A stretch of DNA of 64,000 nucleotides from Anas platyrhynchos. Lineage: Eukaryota > Chordata > Aves > Anseriformes > Anatidae. Under the pieces are notes generated by a model. That model had not been told where the DNA came from, made no database searches, and saw only the letters and a list, made by a program, of their open reading frames with translations. The translations under genes and the position numbers were made by a program. The stretch lies in assembly GCF_047663525.1 (NCBI RefSeq), contig NC_092616.1, positions 4,625,501 through 4,689,500 of the forward strand, written 5' to 3'. This document shows, in pieces, positions 45,028 through 58,300 of the stretch (position 1 is the stretch's first letter; each line of letters opens with the position of its first letter).

Positions 45028-47223
45028 CCGCAGCGCGGGAACCTCAGCAGTGTGACCTCAGCGCGGGAACCTCACCAGTGTGACCTCAGCGCGGGAACCT
45101 CAGCGTAGGAACCTCAACAGTGTGACCTCAGCACGGGAATCTCAGCGATGTGATCTCAGCACTGTGAGCTCAGCCCGGGAACCTCAGCGTTGTGATATCA
45201 GCGCGGGAACCTAAACGCGGGAACATCAGCGATGTGATATCAGCGCGGGAACCTCAGTGCAGGAATCTCAGCGATGTGACCTCAGCGCGGGAACCTCAGC
45301 ACGGGAAACTCAGCGATGTCAAGTAAGTTATGGGACACCAGCGCGGGAACCTCAGCGATGTGACCAAAGCGTGGGAACCTCAGCGCCGGAACCTCAGCTC
45401 TGTGACCTCAGCGCAGGAACCTAAACAATGTCACCTCAGCGCGGGAACCTCATTGTGGGAACCTCAGCAGTGTCACATCAGCGCGGGAACCTCAGCGTAG
45501 GAACCTCAACAGTGTGACCTCACAGCGGGAAACTCAGCGATGTGACCTCAGCGATGTGACCTCATCGCGGGAACGTCAGCGACGTGACCAAAGCGTGGGA
45601 ACCTCAGCTCTGTGACCTCAGCTATGTGACCTCAGCGAGGGAAACTCAGATATGTGACCTCAGCCGGGAACCTCAGCGATGTGACCTCAGCTATGTGACC
45701 TCAGCTATGTGACCAAAGCGTGGGAACCTCAGCGTGGGAACCTCAGCAGTGTCACGTCAGCACGGGAAGCTCAGCGTAGGAACCTCAACAGTGTGACCTC
45801 ACAGTGGGAACCTCAGCGATGTGACCTCAGCGCGGGAACCTCAGCGACGTGACCAAAGCGTGGGAACCTCTGCGCGGGAACCTCAGCTCTGTCACCTCAG
45901 CGCGGGAACCTAAACAATGTGACCTCAGCGCGGGAACCTCAGCGTGGGAACCTCAGTAACGTGAGCTCAGCGCGGGAACGTAAACAATGTGACCTCAGCG
46001 CGGAAACCTCAGCACGGGAACCTCAGCGTTACGACCTCAGCGCGGGAACCACAGCGTTGTGACCTCAGCGCAGGAAACTCAGCGTTGTGACCTCAGCGTG
46101 GGAAACTCAGCGCTGTGACCTCAGCGCGGGAACCTCAGCGATGTGACCTCAGCGCAGGATCCTCAGCTCTGTGACCTCAGCTCTGTGACCTCAGCGCGGG
46201 AAACTCAGCGATGTGACCTCAGCGTGGGAACCTCAGTGCGGGAACCTCAGCGCGGGAACCTCAGCGCGGGAACCACAGCGCTGTGACCTTAGCGCGGGAA
46301 CCTCAGAGTGGAAACCTCAGCAGTGTGACCTCAGCTATGTGATCTCAGCGCTGGAAACTCAGCGATGTGACCTCAGAGCGGGAACCACAACGCTGTGACC
46401 TCAGCGCGGGATCCTCAGCGATGTGACCTCAGCGTGGGCACCTCAGCACGGGAACCTCAGCGATGTGACCTCAGCGTGGGAACCTCAGCGTGGGAACCTC
46501 ATTAATGTGAGTTCAGCGCGGGAACCAAAACAATGTGACCTCAGTGCGGGAACCTCAGAGTGGGAACCTCAGCAGTGTCACGTCAGCGCGGGAACCTCAG
46601 GTAAGGAACCTCAACAGTGTGACCTCACAGAGGGAACCTCAGCGATGTGACCTCAGCGATGTGACCACAGCGCGGAAACCTCAGCGATGTGATATCAGCG
46701 CAGTAACCTCAGCACGGGAACCTCAGTGATGTGAGCTCAGCACGGGAACCTCAGCGCTGTGAGCTCAGCGCGGGAACCTCAGCGTTGTGATATCAGCGCA
46801 GGAACCTCAGCGCGGGAACATCAGCGATGTGATATCAGCGCGGGAACCTCAGCGCATGAATCTCAGCGATGCGACCTCAGCGCGGGAACCTCAGCGTAGG
46901 AACCTCAACAGTGTGACCTCACAGTGGGAACCTCAGCAATGTGACCTCTATGATGTGACCTCAGCGAGGGAACCTCAGCGACGTGACCAAAACGTGGGAA
47001 CCTCAGCGATGTGACCTCAGCGCGGGAACCTCAACGCGGGAACCTCAGAGATGTGACCTCAGCTATGTGACCTCAGCGCGGGAACCTCAGTGATGTGACC
47101 TCATCGTGGGAACCTCAGAGCGGGAAGCTCAGCGATGTGACTTCACCATGGGAACCTCAGCGATCTGACCGCAGCGCGGGAACATCAGCGATGTGACCTC
47201 AGCGCGGGAACCTCAGCGCGGGA

Positions 47224-49995
47224 ACCACAGTGATGTGATCTCAGCGCGAGAACCTCAGCTCCGTGACCTCAGCGCGGGAACCTAAACAATGTGACCTCAG
47301 CGCGGGAACCTCAGCAGTGTGACCTCACAGCGGGAACCTCAGAGTGGGAACCTCAGCGATGTGACCGCAGCGCGGGAACCTCAGCGCTGTGACCTCAGCG
47401 CGGGAACCTCAGCGATGTGACCAAAGCGTGGGAACCACAGCGCGGGAACCTCAGCTCTGTGACCTCAGCGCGGGAACCTAAACAATGTGACCTCAGCGCG
47501 GGAACCTCAGTGTGGGAACCTCAGCCGTGTCACGTCAGCGCGGGAACCTCAGCGACATTACCAAAGCGTGGTAACCACAGCGCGGGCACCTCAGCTCTGT
47601 GACCTCAGCGCGGGAACCTGAGCGATGTGACCTCAGCGAGGGAACCTCAGCGTGGGAACCTCAGCAATGTCACGTGAGCGCGGGAACCTCAGTGCGGGAA
47701 CCTCAGTGATGTGAGCTCAGCGCGGGAACCTCAGCGATGTGACCTCAGCGAGGGAACCTCAGCGTTGTGACCTCAGTGCGGGAACCTCAGCGATGTGATA
47801 TCAGCGCGGGAACCTCAGCAGTGTGACCTCAGTGCGGGAACCTCAGCGATGTGACCTCAGTGCGGGAACCTCAGCGATGTGACCTCAGCGCGGGAACCTA
47901 AGCAGTGTGACCTCAGCGCGGGAACCTCAGCGTTGTGACCTCAGTGCGGGAACCTCAGCGATGTGACCTCAGCGCGGGAACCTCAGCAGTGTGACCTCAG
48001 CGCGGGAACCTCAGCGTGGGAACCTCAGCGATGTGACCTCAGCGCGGGAACCTCAGCGTAGGAACCTCAACAGTGTGTCCTCACAGCGGGAACCTCAGTG
48101 ATGTGACCTCAGCGATGTGACCTCATCGCGGGAACGTCAGCGACGTGACCAAAGCGTGGGAACCTCAGCGATGTGACCTCAGCACGGGAAACTCAGCGCA
48201 GGAACCTCAGCGATGTGACCTCAGCTATGTGACCTCAGCTATGTGACCTCAGCGCGGGAACCTCAGTGATGTGACCTCAGCGCGGGAACCTCGGCGCGGG
48301 AACCTCAGCTCTGTGAATTCAGCGCGGGAACTTAAACAAAGAGACCTCAGCGCGGGAACCTCAGCGTGGGAACCTCAGCAGTGTCACGTCAGCACGGGAA
48401 GCTCAGCGTAGGAACCTGAACAGTGTGACCTCACAACGGGAACCTCAGCGATGTGACCACAGCGCTGTGACCTTAGTGCGGGAACCTCAGCGCGGGAACA
48501 TTAGCGCTGTGACCTCAGTGCGGGAACCTCAGCGCAGGGATCTCAGCACTGTGACCTCAGTGCGGGAACCTCAGCGCAGGGATCTCAGCGATGTGACCAA
48601 AGCGCGGGAACCTCAGCGCTGTGACCTCAGCGCGGGAACCACAGTGATGTGATCTCAGCGCGAGAACCTCAGCTCCGTGACCTCAGCGCGGGAACCTAAA
48701 CAATGTGACCTCAGCGCGGGAACCTCAGCAGTGTGACCTCACAGCGGGAACCTCAGAGTGGGAACCTCAGCGATGTGACCGCAGCGCGGGAACCTCAGCG
48801 CTGTGACCTCAGCGCGGGAACCTCAGCGATGTGACCAAAGCGTGGGAACCACAGCGCGGGAACCTCAGCTCTGTGACCTCAGCGCGGGAACCTAAACAAT
48901 GTGACCTCAGCGCGGGAACCTCAGTGTGGGAACCTCAGCCGTGTCACGTCAGCGCGGGAACCTCAGCGACATTACCAAAGCGTGGTAACCACAGCGCGGG
49001 CACCTCAGCTCTGTGACCTCAGCGCGGGAACCTGAGCGATGTGACCTCAGCGAGGGAACCTCAGCGTGGGAACCTCAGCAATGTCACGTGAGCGCGGGAA
49101 CCTCAGTGCGGGAACCTCAGTGATGTGAGCTCAGCGCGGGAACCTCAGCGATGTGACCTCAGCGCGGGAACCTCAGCGTTGTGACCTCAGTGCGGGAACC
49201 TCAGCGATGTGATATCAGCGCGGGAACCTCAGCAGTGTGACCTCAGTGCGGGAACCTCAGCGATGTGACCTCAGCGCGGGAACCTCAGCAGTGTGACCTC
49301 AGCGCGGGAACCTCAGCGTGGGAACCTCAGCGATGTGACCTCAGCGCGGGAACCTCAGCGCAGGAACCTCAGCGATGTGAACTCAGCTATGTGACCTCAG
49401 CGCGGGAACCTCAGCGTAGGAACCTCAACAGTGTGTCCTCACAGCGGGAACCTCAGTGATGTGACCTCAGCGATGTGACCTCATCGCGGGAACGTCAGCG
49501 ACGTGACCAAAGCGTGGGAACCTCAGCGATGTGACCTCAGCACGGGAAACTCAGCGCAGGAACCTCAGCGATGTGACCTCAGCTATGTGACCTCAGCTAT
49601 GTGACCTCAGCGCGGGAACCTCAGTGATGTGACCTCAGCGCGGGAACCTCGGCGCGGGAACCTCAGCTCTGTGAATTCAGCGCGGGAACTTAAACAAAGA
49701 GACCTCAGCGCGGGAACCTCAGCGTGGGAACCTCAGCAGTGTCACGTCAGCACGGGAAGCTCAGCGTAGGAACCTCAACAGTGTGACCTCACAACGGGAA
49801 CCTCAGCGATGTGACCACAGCGCTGTGACCTTAGTGCGGGAACCTCAGCGCGGGAACATTAGCGCTGTGACCTCAGTGCGGGAACCTCAGCGCAGGGATC
49901 TCAGCACTGTGACCTCAGTGCGGGAACCTCAGCGCAGGGATCTCAGCGATGTGACCAAAGCGCGGGAACCTCAGCGCTGTGACCTCAGCGCGGGA
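47224..49995. repeat. Higher-order satellite duplication, 1414 bp, two copies
   Basis: Unit 1 is 47224-48637 (exactly 101 base units) and unit 2 is 48638 to about 49995, shorter by 56 bases through loss of four base units. The junction lies at the rare string ACCACAGTGATGTGATCTCA, present at the start of both units. Confidence 0.8.
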
Positions 49996-51049
49996 ACCTC
50001 AGCGATCTGACCTCAGTGCGGGCACCTCAGCTCGGGAAACTCAGCGCTGTGACCTCAGCGCGGGAACCTCAGCGCGGGAACCTCAGCGATGTGACCTCAG
50101 CGCAGGAACCTCAGCGTTGTGACCTCAGCGTGGGAACCTCAGCGATGTGACCTCAGCGCAGGAACCTCAGCGTTGTGACCTCAGCGTGGGAACCTCAGCG
50201 CTGTGACCTCAGTGCGGGAACCTCAGCGTGGGAACCTCAGCACTGTGACCTCAGTGAAGGAACCTCAGCTCAGGAATCTCATCGATGTGACCTCAGCGCG
50301 GGAACCACAGCGATGTGACCTCAGCGCGGGAACCTTAGCGCAGGAATCTCAGCGATGTGACCTCAGCGTGGGAACCTCAGCGATGTCACCTAAGCGATGT
50401 GACCTCAGCGCGGGAACCTCAGCTCTGTGACCTCAGCGCGGGAACCTAAACAATGTGACCTCAGCGCGGGAACCTCAGCGTGGGAACCTCAGCAGTGTCA
50501 CGTCAGCACGGGAACCTCAGCGTAGGAACCTCAACAGTGTGACCTCACAGCGGGAACCTCAGCAATGTGACCTCAACGATATTACCTCAGCGCGGGAACC
50601 TCAGCGCTGTGACCAAAGCGTGGGAACCTCAGCGATGTGACCTCAGCACGGGAACCTCAACGCGGGAACCTCAGAGATGTGACCTCAGCTATGTGACCTC
50701 AGCGCGGGAAACTCAGTGATGTGACCTCAGCGCGGGAACCTCGGCGATATGACCTCAGCAATGTGACCGCACCACGGGAACCTCAGCGATGTGACCTCAG
50801 TGCCGGAACCTCAGGGATGTCACCTAAGCGCGGAAACCTCGGCCGGGGAACCTCAGCGCTGTGAGCTCAGCGCGGGAACCTCAGCGTTGTGATATCAGCG
50901 CGGGAACCTCAGCGCGGGAACATCAGCGATGTGATATCAGCGCGGGAACCTCAGCGCAGGAATCTCAGCGATGCGACCTCAGCGCGGGAAACTCAGCGCA
51001 GGAATCTCAGCAATGTGACCTCAGCGTAGGAACCTCAGCGCTGTGACCT

Positions 51050-54000
51050 CAGTGAGGGAACCTATACAATGTGACCTCAACGCGGGAACCTCTGCCTGGG
51101 AACCTCAGCAGTGTGACCTCAGCGCAGGAACCTAAGCGCTGTGAGCTCAGTGCGGGAACCTCAGCGCGGGAACCTCAGCGCTGTGACCTCAGCGCGGGAA
51201 CCTCAGCGATGTCACCTAAGCGATGGGACCCCAGCGCGGGAACCACAGCGATGTGACCTCAGCGCGGGAACCTCAGCAGTGTGACCTCAGCGCGGGAACC
51301 TCAGTGTGGGAACCTCAGCGATGTTACCTAAGCAATGGGACCTTAGTGCAGGCACGTCAGTGCGGGAACCTCAGCGATATGACCTCAGCGTGGGAACCTC
51401 AGCGCGGGAACCTCAGCGATGTCACCGAAGCTATGTGACCTCAGCGTGGGAACCTCAGCGCGGGAACCTCAGCGATGTCACCGAGGCTATGTGACCTCAG
51501 TGCGGGAACCTCAGAGCGGGAAAAACAGCGCTGTGATCTCAGCGCGGGAACCTCAGCGATGTGACCTCAGCTATTGCAACACAGCGAGGGAAACTCAGTT
51601 ATGTGACCTCAGCCGGGAACCTCAGCTCTGTGACCTCAGCTATGTGACCTCAGCTATGTGACCTCAGCGCGGGAACCTCAGTGATGTGACCTCAGCGCGG
51701 GAACCTCAGCGCGGGAACCTCAGCGATGTGACTTCACCGTGGGAACCTCAGCGATGTGACCTCTGCGAGGGAACCTCAGCGATGTGACCAAAGCATGGGA
51801 ACCTCAGCGCGGGAACCTCAGCTCTGTGACCTCAGCGCGGGAACCTAAACAATGTGACCTCAGCGCGGGAATCTCAGCGATGTCACCTAAGCGATGTGAC
51901 ATCAGCGCGGGAACATCAGCGACGTGACCAAAGCGTGGGAACCTCTGCGCGGGAACCTCAGCTCTGTGACCTCAGCACGGGAACCTAAACAATGTGACCT
52001 CAGCGCGGGAACATTAGCGTGGGAACCTCAGTAATGTGAGCTCAGCGCGGGAACCTAAACAATGTGACCTCAGCGTGGGAACCTCAGAGTGGGAACCTCA
52101 GCAGTGTGGCCTCAGCGCGGGAACCTCAGCAGTGTCACGTCAGCGTGGGAACCTCAGCGTAGGAACCTCAACAGTGTGACCTCACAGTGGGAACCTCAGT
52201 GATGTGACCTCAGTGCCGGAACCTCAGCGATGTCACATAAGCGTGGGAACCTCAGCACGGGAAACTCAGTGATGTGAGCTCAGTGTGGGAAACTCAGCGT
52301 TGTGACCTCAGCGATGTGACCGCACCACGGGAACCTCAGCGTTGTGACCTCAGTGCCGGAACCTCCGGGATGTCACCTAAGCGCGGAAACCTCGGCCGGG
52401 GAACCTCAGCGCTGTGAGCTCAGCGCGGGAACCTTAGCGTTGTGATATCAGCGCGGGAACCTCAGCGCGGGAACATCAGCGATGTGATATCAGCGCGGGA
52501 ACCTCAGCGCAGGAATCTCAGAAATGCGACCTCAGCGCGGGAAACTCAGTGCAGGAATCTCAGCAATGTGACCTCAGCGTAGGAACCTCAGCGCTGTGAC
52601 CTCACTGAGGGAACCTATACAATGTGACCTGAACGCGGGAACCTCTGCCTGGGAACCTCAGCAGTGTGACCTCAGTGCGGGAACCTTAGCGCGGGCACGT
52701 CAGTGCGGGAACCTCAGCGATATGACCTCAGCGTGGGAACCAGAGCGCTGTGACCTCAGCGCGGGAACATCAGCGCGGGAATCTCAGCGATGTCACCTAA
52801 GCGATGTGACCTCAGCACAGGAACCTCAGCTCTGTGACCTCAGCGCGGGAAGCTCAGCGTTGTGACCTCAGCGCGGGAACCTCAGCGATGTGACCAAAGC
52901 GTGGGAACCACAGCGCAGGAACCTCAGCTCTGTGACCTCAGCGCGGGAACCTAAACAATGTGACCTCAGCGCGGGAACCTCAGCGTGGGAACCTCAGCGT
53001 GGGAACCTCAGCAATGTCACGTCAGCACGGGAAGCTCAGCGTAGGAACCTCAACAGTGTGACCTCACAGCGGGAACCTCAGCGATGTGACCTCAGCGCGG
53101 GAACCTCAGCGATGTCACCTCAGTGAGGGAACCTATACAATGTGACCTCAACGCGGGAACCTCTGCCTGGGAACCTCAGCAGTGTGACCTCAGCGCAGGA
53201 ACCTAAGCGCTGTGAGCTCAGTGCGGGAACCTCAGCGCGGGAACCTCAGCGCTGTGACCTCAGCGCGGGAACCTCAGCGATGTCACCTAAGCGATGGGAC
53301 CCCAGCGCGGGAACCACAGCGATGTGACCTCAGCGCGGGAACCTCAGCAGTGTGACCTCAGCGCGGGAACCTCAGTGTGGGAACCTCAGCGATGTTACCT
53401 AAGCAATGGGACCTTAGTGCGGGCACGTCAGTGCGGGAACCTCAGCGATATGACCTCAGCGTGGGAACCTCAGCGCGGGAACCTCAGCGATGTCACCGAA
53501 GCTATGTGACCTCAGCGTGGGAACCTCAGCGCGGGAACCTCAGCGATGTCACCGAGGCTATGTGACCTCAGTGCGGGAACCTCAGAGCGGGAAAAACAGC
53601 GCTGTGATCTCAGCGCGGGAACCTCAGCGATGTGACCTCAGCTATTGCAACACAGCGAGGGAAACTCAGTTATGTGACCTCAGCCGGGAACCTCAGCTCT
53701 GTGACCTCAGCTATGTGACCTCAGCTATGTGACCTCAGCGCGGGAACCTCAGTGATGTGACCTCAGCGCGGGAACCTCAGCGCGGGAACCTCAGCGATGT
53801 GACTTCACCGTGGGAACCTCAGCGATGTGACCTCTGCGAGGGAACCTCAGCGATGTGACCAAAGCATGGGAACCTCAGCGCGGGAACCTCAGCTCTGTGA
53901 CCTCAGCGCGGGAACCTAAACAATGTGACCTCAGCGCGGGAATCTCAGCGATGTCACCTAAGCGATGTGACATCAGCGCGGGAACATCAGCGACGTGACC

Positions 54001-55191
54001 AAAGCGTGGGAACCTCTGCGCGGGAACCTCAGCTCTGTGACCTCAGCACGGGAACCTAAACAATGTGACCTCAGCGCGGGAACATTAGCGTGGGAACCTC
54101 AGTAATGTGAGCTCAGCGCGGGAACCTAAACAATGTGACCTCAGCGTGGGAACCTCAGAGTGGGAACCTCAGCAGTGTGGCCTCAGCGCGGGAACCTCAG
54201 CAGTGTCACGTCAGCGTGGGAACCTCAGCGTAGGAACCTCAACAGTGTGACCTCACAGTGGGAACCTCAGTGATGTGACCTCAGTGCCGGAACCTCAGCG
54301 ATGTCACATAAGCGTGGGAACCTCAGCACGGGAAACTCAGTGATGTGAGCTCAGTGTGGGAAACTCAGCGTTGTGACCTCAGCGATGTGACCGCACCACG
54401 GGAACCTCAGCGTTGTGACCTCAGTGCCGGAACCTCCGGGATGTCACCTAAGCGCGGAAACCTCGGCCGGGGAACCTCAGCGCTGTGAGCTCAGCGCGGG
54501 AACCTTAGCGTTGTGATATCAGCGCGGGAACCTCAGCGCGGGAACATCAGCGATGTGATATCAGCGCGGGAACCTCAGCGCAGGAATCTCAGAAATGCGA
54601 CCTCAGCGCGGGAAACTCAGTGCAGGAATCTCAGCAATGTGACCTCAGCGTAGGAACCTCAGCGCTGTGACCTCACTGAGGGAACCTATACAATGTGACC
54701 TGAACGCGGGAACCTCTGCCTGGGAACCTCAGCAGTGTGACCTCAGTGCGGGAACCTTAGCGCGGGCACGTCAGTGCGGGAACCTCAGCGATATGACCTC
54801 AGCGTGGGAACCAGAGCGCTGTGACCTCAGCGCGGGAACATCAGCGCGGGAATCTCAGCGATGTCACCTAAGCGATGTGACCTCAGCACAGGAACCTCAG
54901 CTCTGTGACCTCAGCGCGGGAAGCTCAGCGTTGTGACCTCAGCGCGGGAACCTCAGCGATGTGACCAAAGCGTGGGAACCACAGCGCAGGAACCTCAGCT
55001 CTGTGACCTCAGCGCGGGAACCTAAACAATGTGACCTCAGCGCGGGAACCTCAGCGTGGGAACCTCAGCGTGGGAACCTCAGCAATGTCACGTCAGCACG
55101 GGAAGCTCAGCGTAGGAACCTCAACAGTGTGACCTCACAGCGGGAACCTCAGCGATGTGACCTCAGCGCGGGAACCTCAGCGATGTCACCT
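51050..55191. repeat. Higher-order satellite duplication, 2071 bp, two copies
   Basis: The unit 51050-53120 is followed directly by 53121-55191. Offset 2071 holds at every point I compared (51071/53142, 51419/53490, 52596/54667, 52890/54961), with almost no differences, so this is the youngest or best homogenised duplication here. It begins with the rare CAGTGAGGGAACCTATACAA. Confidence 0.85.
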
Positions 55192-55329
55192 AAGCGATGT
55201 GTCCTCAGCGCGGGAACATCAGCGACGTGACCAAAGCGTGGGAACCTCAGCACGGGAACCTCAGTAATGTGAGCTCAGCGCAGGAACCTAAACAATGTGA
55301 CCTCAGCGCGGGAACCTCAGCGTTGTGAC

Positions 55330-58300
55330 CTCAGCGCGGGAACAAAGCGCTGTGACTTCACCGTTTGAACCTCAGCGATGTGACCTAAGCGCGGGAACCT
55401 CAGCTCCATGACCTTAGCGCGGGAACCTAAACAATGTGACCTCAGCGCGGGAACCTCAGCTCCATGACCTCAGCGCGGGAACCTCAGCGCTGTGACCTCA
55501 GCGCGGGAACCTCAGCGTTGTGACCTCAGCGCAGGAACTTCAGCGTGGGAATCTCAGCAGTGTCACGTCAGCACGGGAACCTCAGAGTAGGAACCTCAAC
55601 AGTGTGACCTCACAGCGGGAACCTCAGTGATGTGACCGCATCGTGGGAACCTCAGCGCGGGAATCTCAGCGATGTCACCTAAGCGATTTGACCTCAGCGT
55701 GGGAACATCAGCGATGTGAGCCTCAGCGCGGGAACCTCAGCGATGTCACCTAAGCCATGTGACCTCAACGCGGGAACCTCAGCTCTGTGACCTCAGCGCG
55801 GGAACCTCAGCGTGAGAACCTCAGCAGTGTCACGTCAGCGCGGGAACCTCAGCACGGGAACCTCAGTGATGTGAGCTCAGCGTGGGATCCTCAGCGTTGT
55901 GACCTCAGCGCGGGAACCACAGCGCTGTGACCTCAGTGCGGGAACTTCAGTGCAGGAATCTCAGCGATGTGACCTCAGCGCTGGAACCTCAGAGATATGA
56001 CCTCAGCGATGGAAATTTAGCGCGGGAACCTCAGCAATGTCACCTAAGCGATGGGACCTCAGCGCGGGAACCTCAGCGCGGGAACCTCAGCAACATGACC
56101 TCAGCGTGGGAACCACAGCGCTGTGACCTCAGCGCGGGAACATCAGCGTGGGAACCTCAGCGATGTCACCTAAGCGATGTGACCTCAGCACGGGAACCTC
56201 AGCTCTGTGACCTCAGCGCGGGAATCTCAGCGTTGTGACTTCAGCGCGGGAACCTCAGCGATGTGACCTCAGCGCGGGAACCTCAGCTCTGTGACCTCAG
56301 CGCGGGAACCTGAGCGATGTGACCAAAGCGTGGGAACCTCAGCGCGGGAACCTCAGCGCGGGAACCTAAACAATGTGACCTCAGCGCGGGAACCTCAGCG
56401 TGGGAACCTCAGCAGTGTCACATGAGCACGGGAAGCTCAGCGTAGGAACCTCAACAGTGTGACCTCACAGCGGGAACCTCAGCGATGTGACCTCAGCGCG
56501 GGAACCTCAGCGATGTCACCTAAGCGATGTGACCTCAGCGCAGAAACATCAGCGACGTGACCAAAGCGTGGGAACCTCTGCGCGGGAACCTCAGCTCTGT
56601 GACCTCAGCGCGGGAACCTAAGCACTGTGACTTCACCGTGGGAACCTCAGCGATGTGACCTAAGCGCGGGAACCTCAGCTCCGTGACCTCAGCGATGTCA
56701 CCTAAGCGATTTGACCTCAGCGCGGGAACCTCAGCTCTGTGACCTCAGCGCGGGAATCTAAACAATGTGACCTCAGCGCGGGAACCTCAGCGTAGGAACC
56801 TCAACAGTGTGACCTCACAGCGGGAACCTCAGCGAATTGACCTCAGCGATGTGACCGCAGTGCGGAAACCTCAGCGATGTGACCACAGCGTGGGAACCTC
56901 AGCACGGGATCCTCAGTGATGTGAGCTCAGCGCGGGAACCTCAGCGCTGTGATATCAGCGCAGGAACCTCAGCGCATGAATCTCAGCGATGCGACCTCAG
57001 CGCTGGAACCTCAGCGTAGGAACCTCAACAGTGTGACCTCAGCGCAGGAACCTCAGCAATGTGACCTCAGCACGGGAACCTCAACGCGGGAACCTCAGCG
57101 ATGTGACCTCAGCTATGTGACCTCTGCGCGGGAAACTCAGTGATGTGACCTCAGCGCAGGAACCTCAGCTCTGTGGCCTCAGCTATGTGACCTCAGCGCG
57201 GGAAACTCAGTGATGTGACCTCAGCGCGGGAACCTCAGAGCGGGAACCTCAGCGATGTGACCGCATGTCGTGGTTCCGCTCGAGTGGGCAGCCGAGCTCC
57301 ACCACAGCCGCTCTCTCACTCCCCCTCCTCAAAGAGGAATGGGGAGAAAATATGTGAAAGGGGCTCAAGGATTGAGACAAGGACGAGAAAAACACGCAAT
57401 AATTAGTGTAACGGGCAAACCAGACTCAGCATAAGAAGACAGATACTAAGATTTATTGCTCATTACTAACAAGCTAAAGAAGTGAGAAACAAAGGAAAGA
57501 AACCAAAAGCACCTCCCCCCCCATCCACCCTCTTCCACCTCCTCCCCCCGAGCGGCGCAGGGGAACGGGGGAATAGGGGTTATGGTCAGTCTACAGCACT
57601 TCTTCTCTGCCGCTCCTTCTCGGTCACTCTCGTCCCCTGTGCTGTGGGGTCCCACCCACGGGATGCAGTCCTTGACGAACTGATCCGGCGTGGGCTTCCC
57701 ACAGGCAGCAGCTCTTCCAGAACTGCTCCAGATATGGGTCCGTACCACGGCATCCATCCCTCAGGAGAAAAATGCTCCAACCTGGCTCCCCTACGGGCAG
57801 CAGCTCCTGCCAGATCACCTGCTCCTGCGTGGTCTCCTCTCCACGTGCTACAGGTCCGGCCCGGAATCTGCTCCGGTAGGGGTCTTCCACAGGCAGCAGC
57901 CTCCGTCCGTGCAGGGCCACCTGCTCCACCGTGGTCTCCTCCACGGGCTGCAGCGTGAAACCCTGCTCCACCGTGGTACTCCATGGGCTGCAGGGGGACA
58001 TCCTGCTTCACCATGGTCCTCACCACAGGCCGCAGGGGACTTCTGCTCTGGCGCCTGGAGCACCTCTCCCCCTCCTTCTACACTGACCTTGGCACCTGCA
58101 AGGCTGTTTCTCACTCCCTTGACTCTCCCGGCTGCTGTGTGGCGCAGCGTTTTTTTCCCTGTCTTAAATATGCTCTCACAGAGGCGCAAAACAACATCGC
58201 TTATTGGCTCAGATCTGGAAAACAACGGGGCCCTTCCCAAACATGGGGCGGCTTCTAGATCTTTCTTACAGAAACCACCCCTATGGCCCCCTGCTACCAA

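Larger units (their letters stand above)
42032..50372. repeat. Large satellite block, first copy, including LTR copy 2
   Basis: It matches 55330-62270. The offset is 13298 up to the LTR, 13536 just after it (copy 3 has about 238 extra bases right of the LTR), and falls to 13494 and 13410 further right. This copy has two 1414-bp units where the other has one. A marker in both copies is the odd string GTGACTTCACCGTTTGAACC (42053 and 55351). Confidence 0.8.
45028..57265. repeat. 14-bp satellite array, third segment
   Basis: A/B 14-bp units as before. It holds a 1414-bp tandem pair and a 2071-bp tandem pair. Its left part (to about 50370) and right part (from about 55330) belong to the two copies of the large block. 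Confidence 0.97.
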
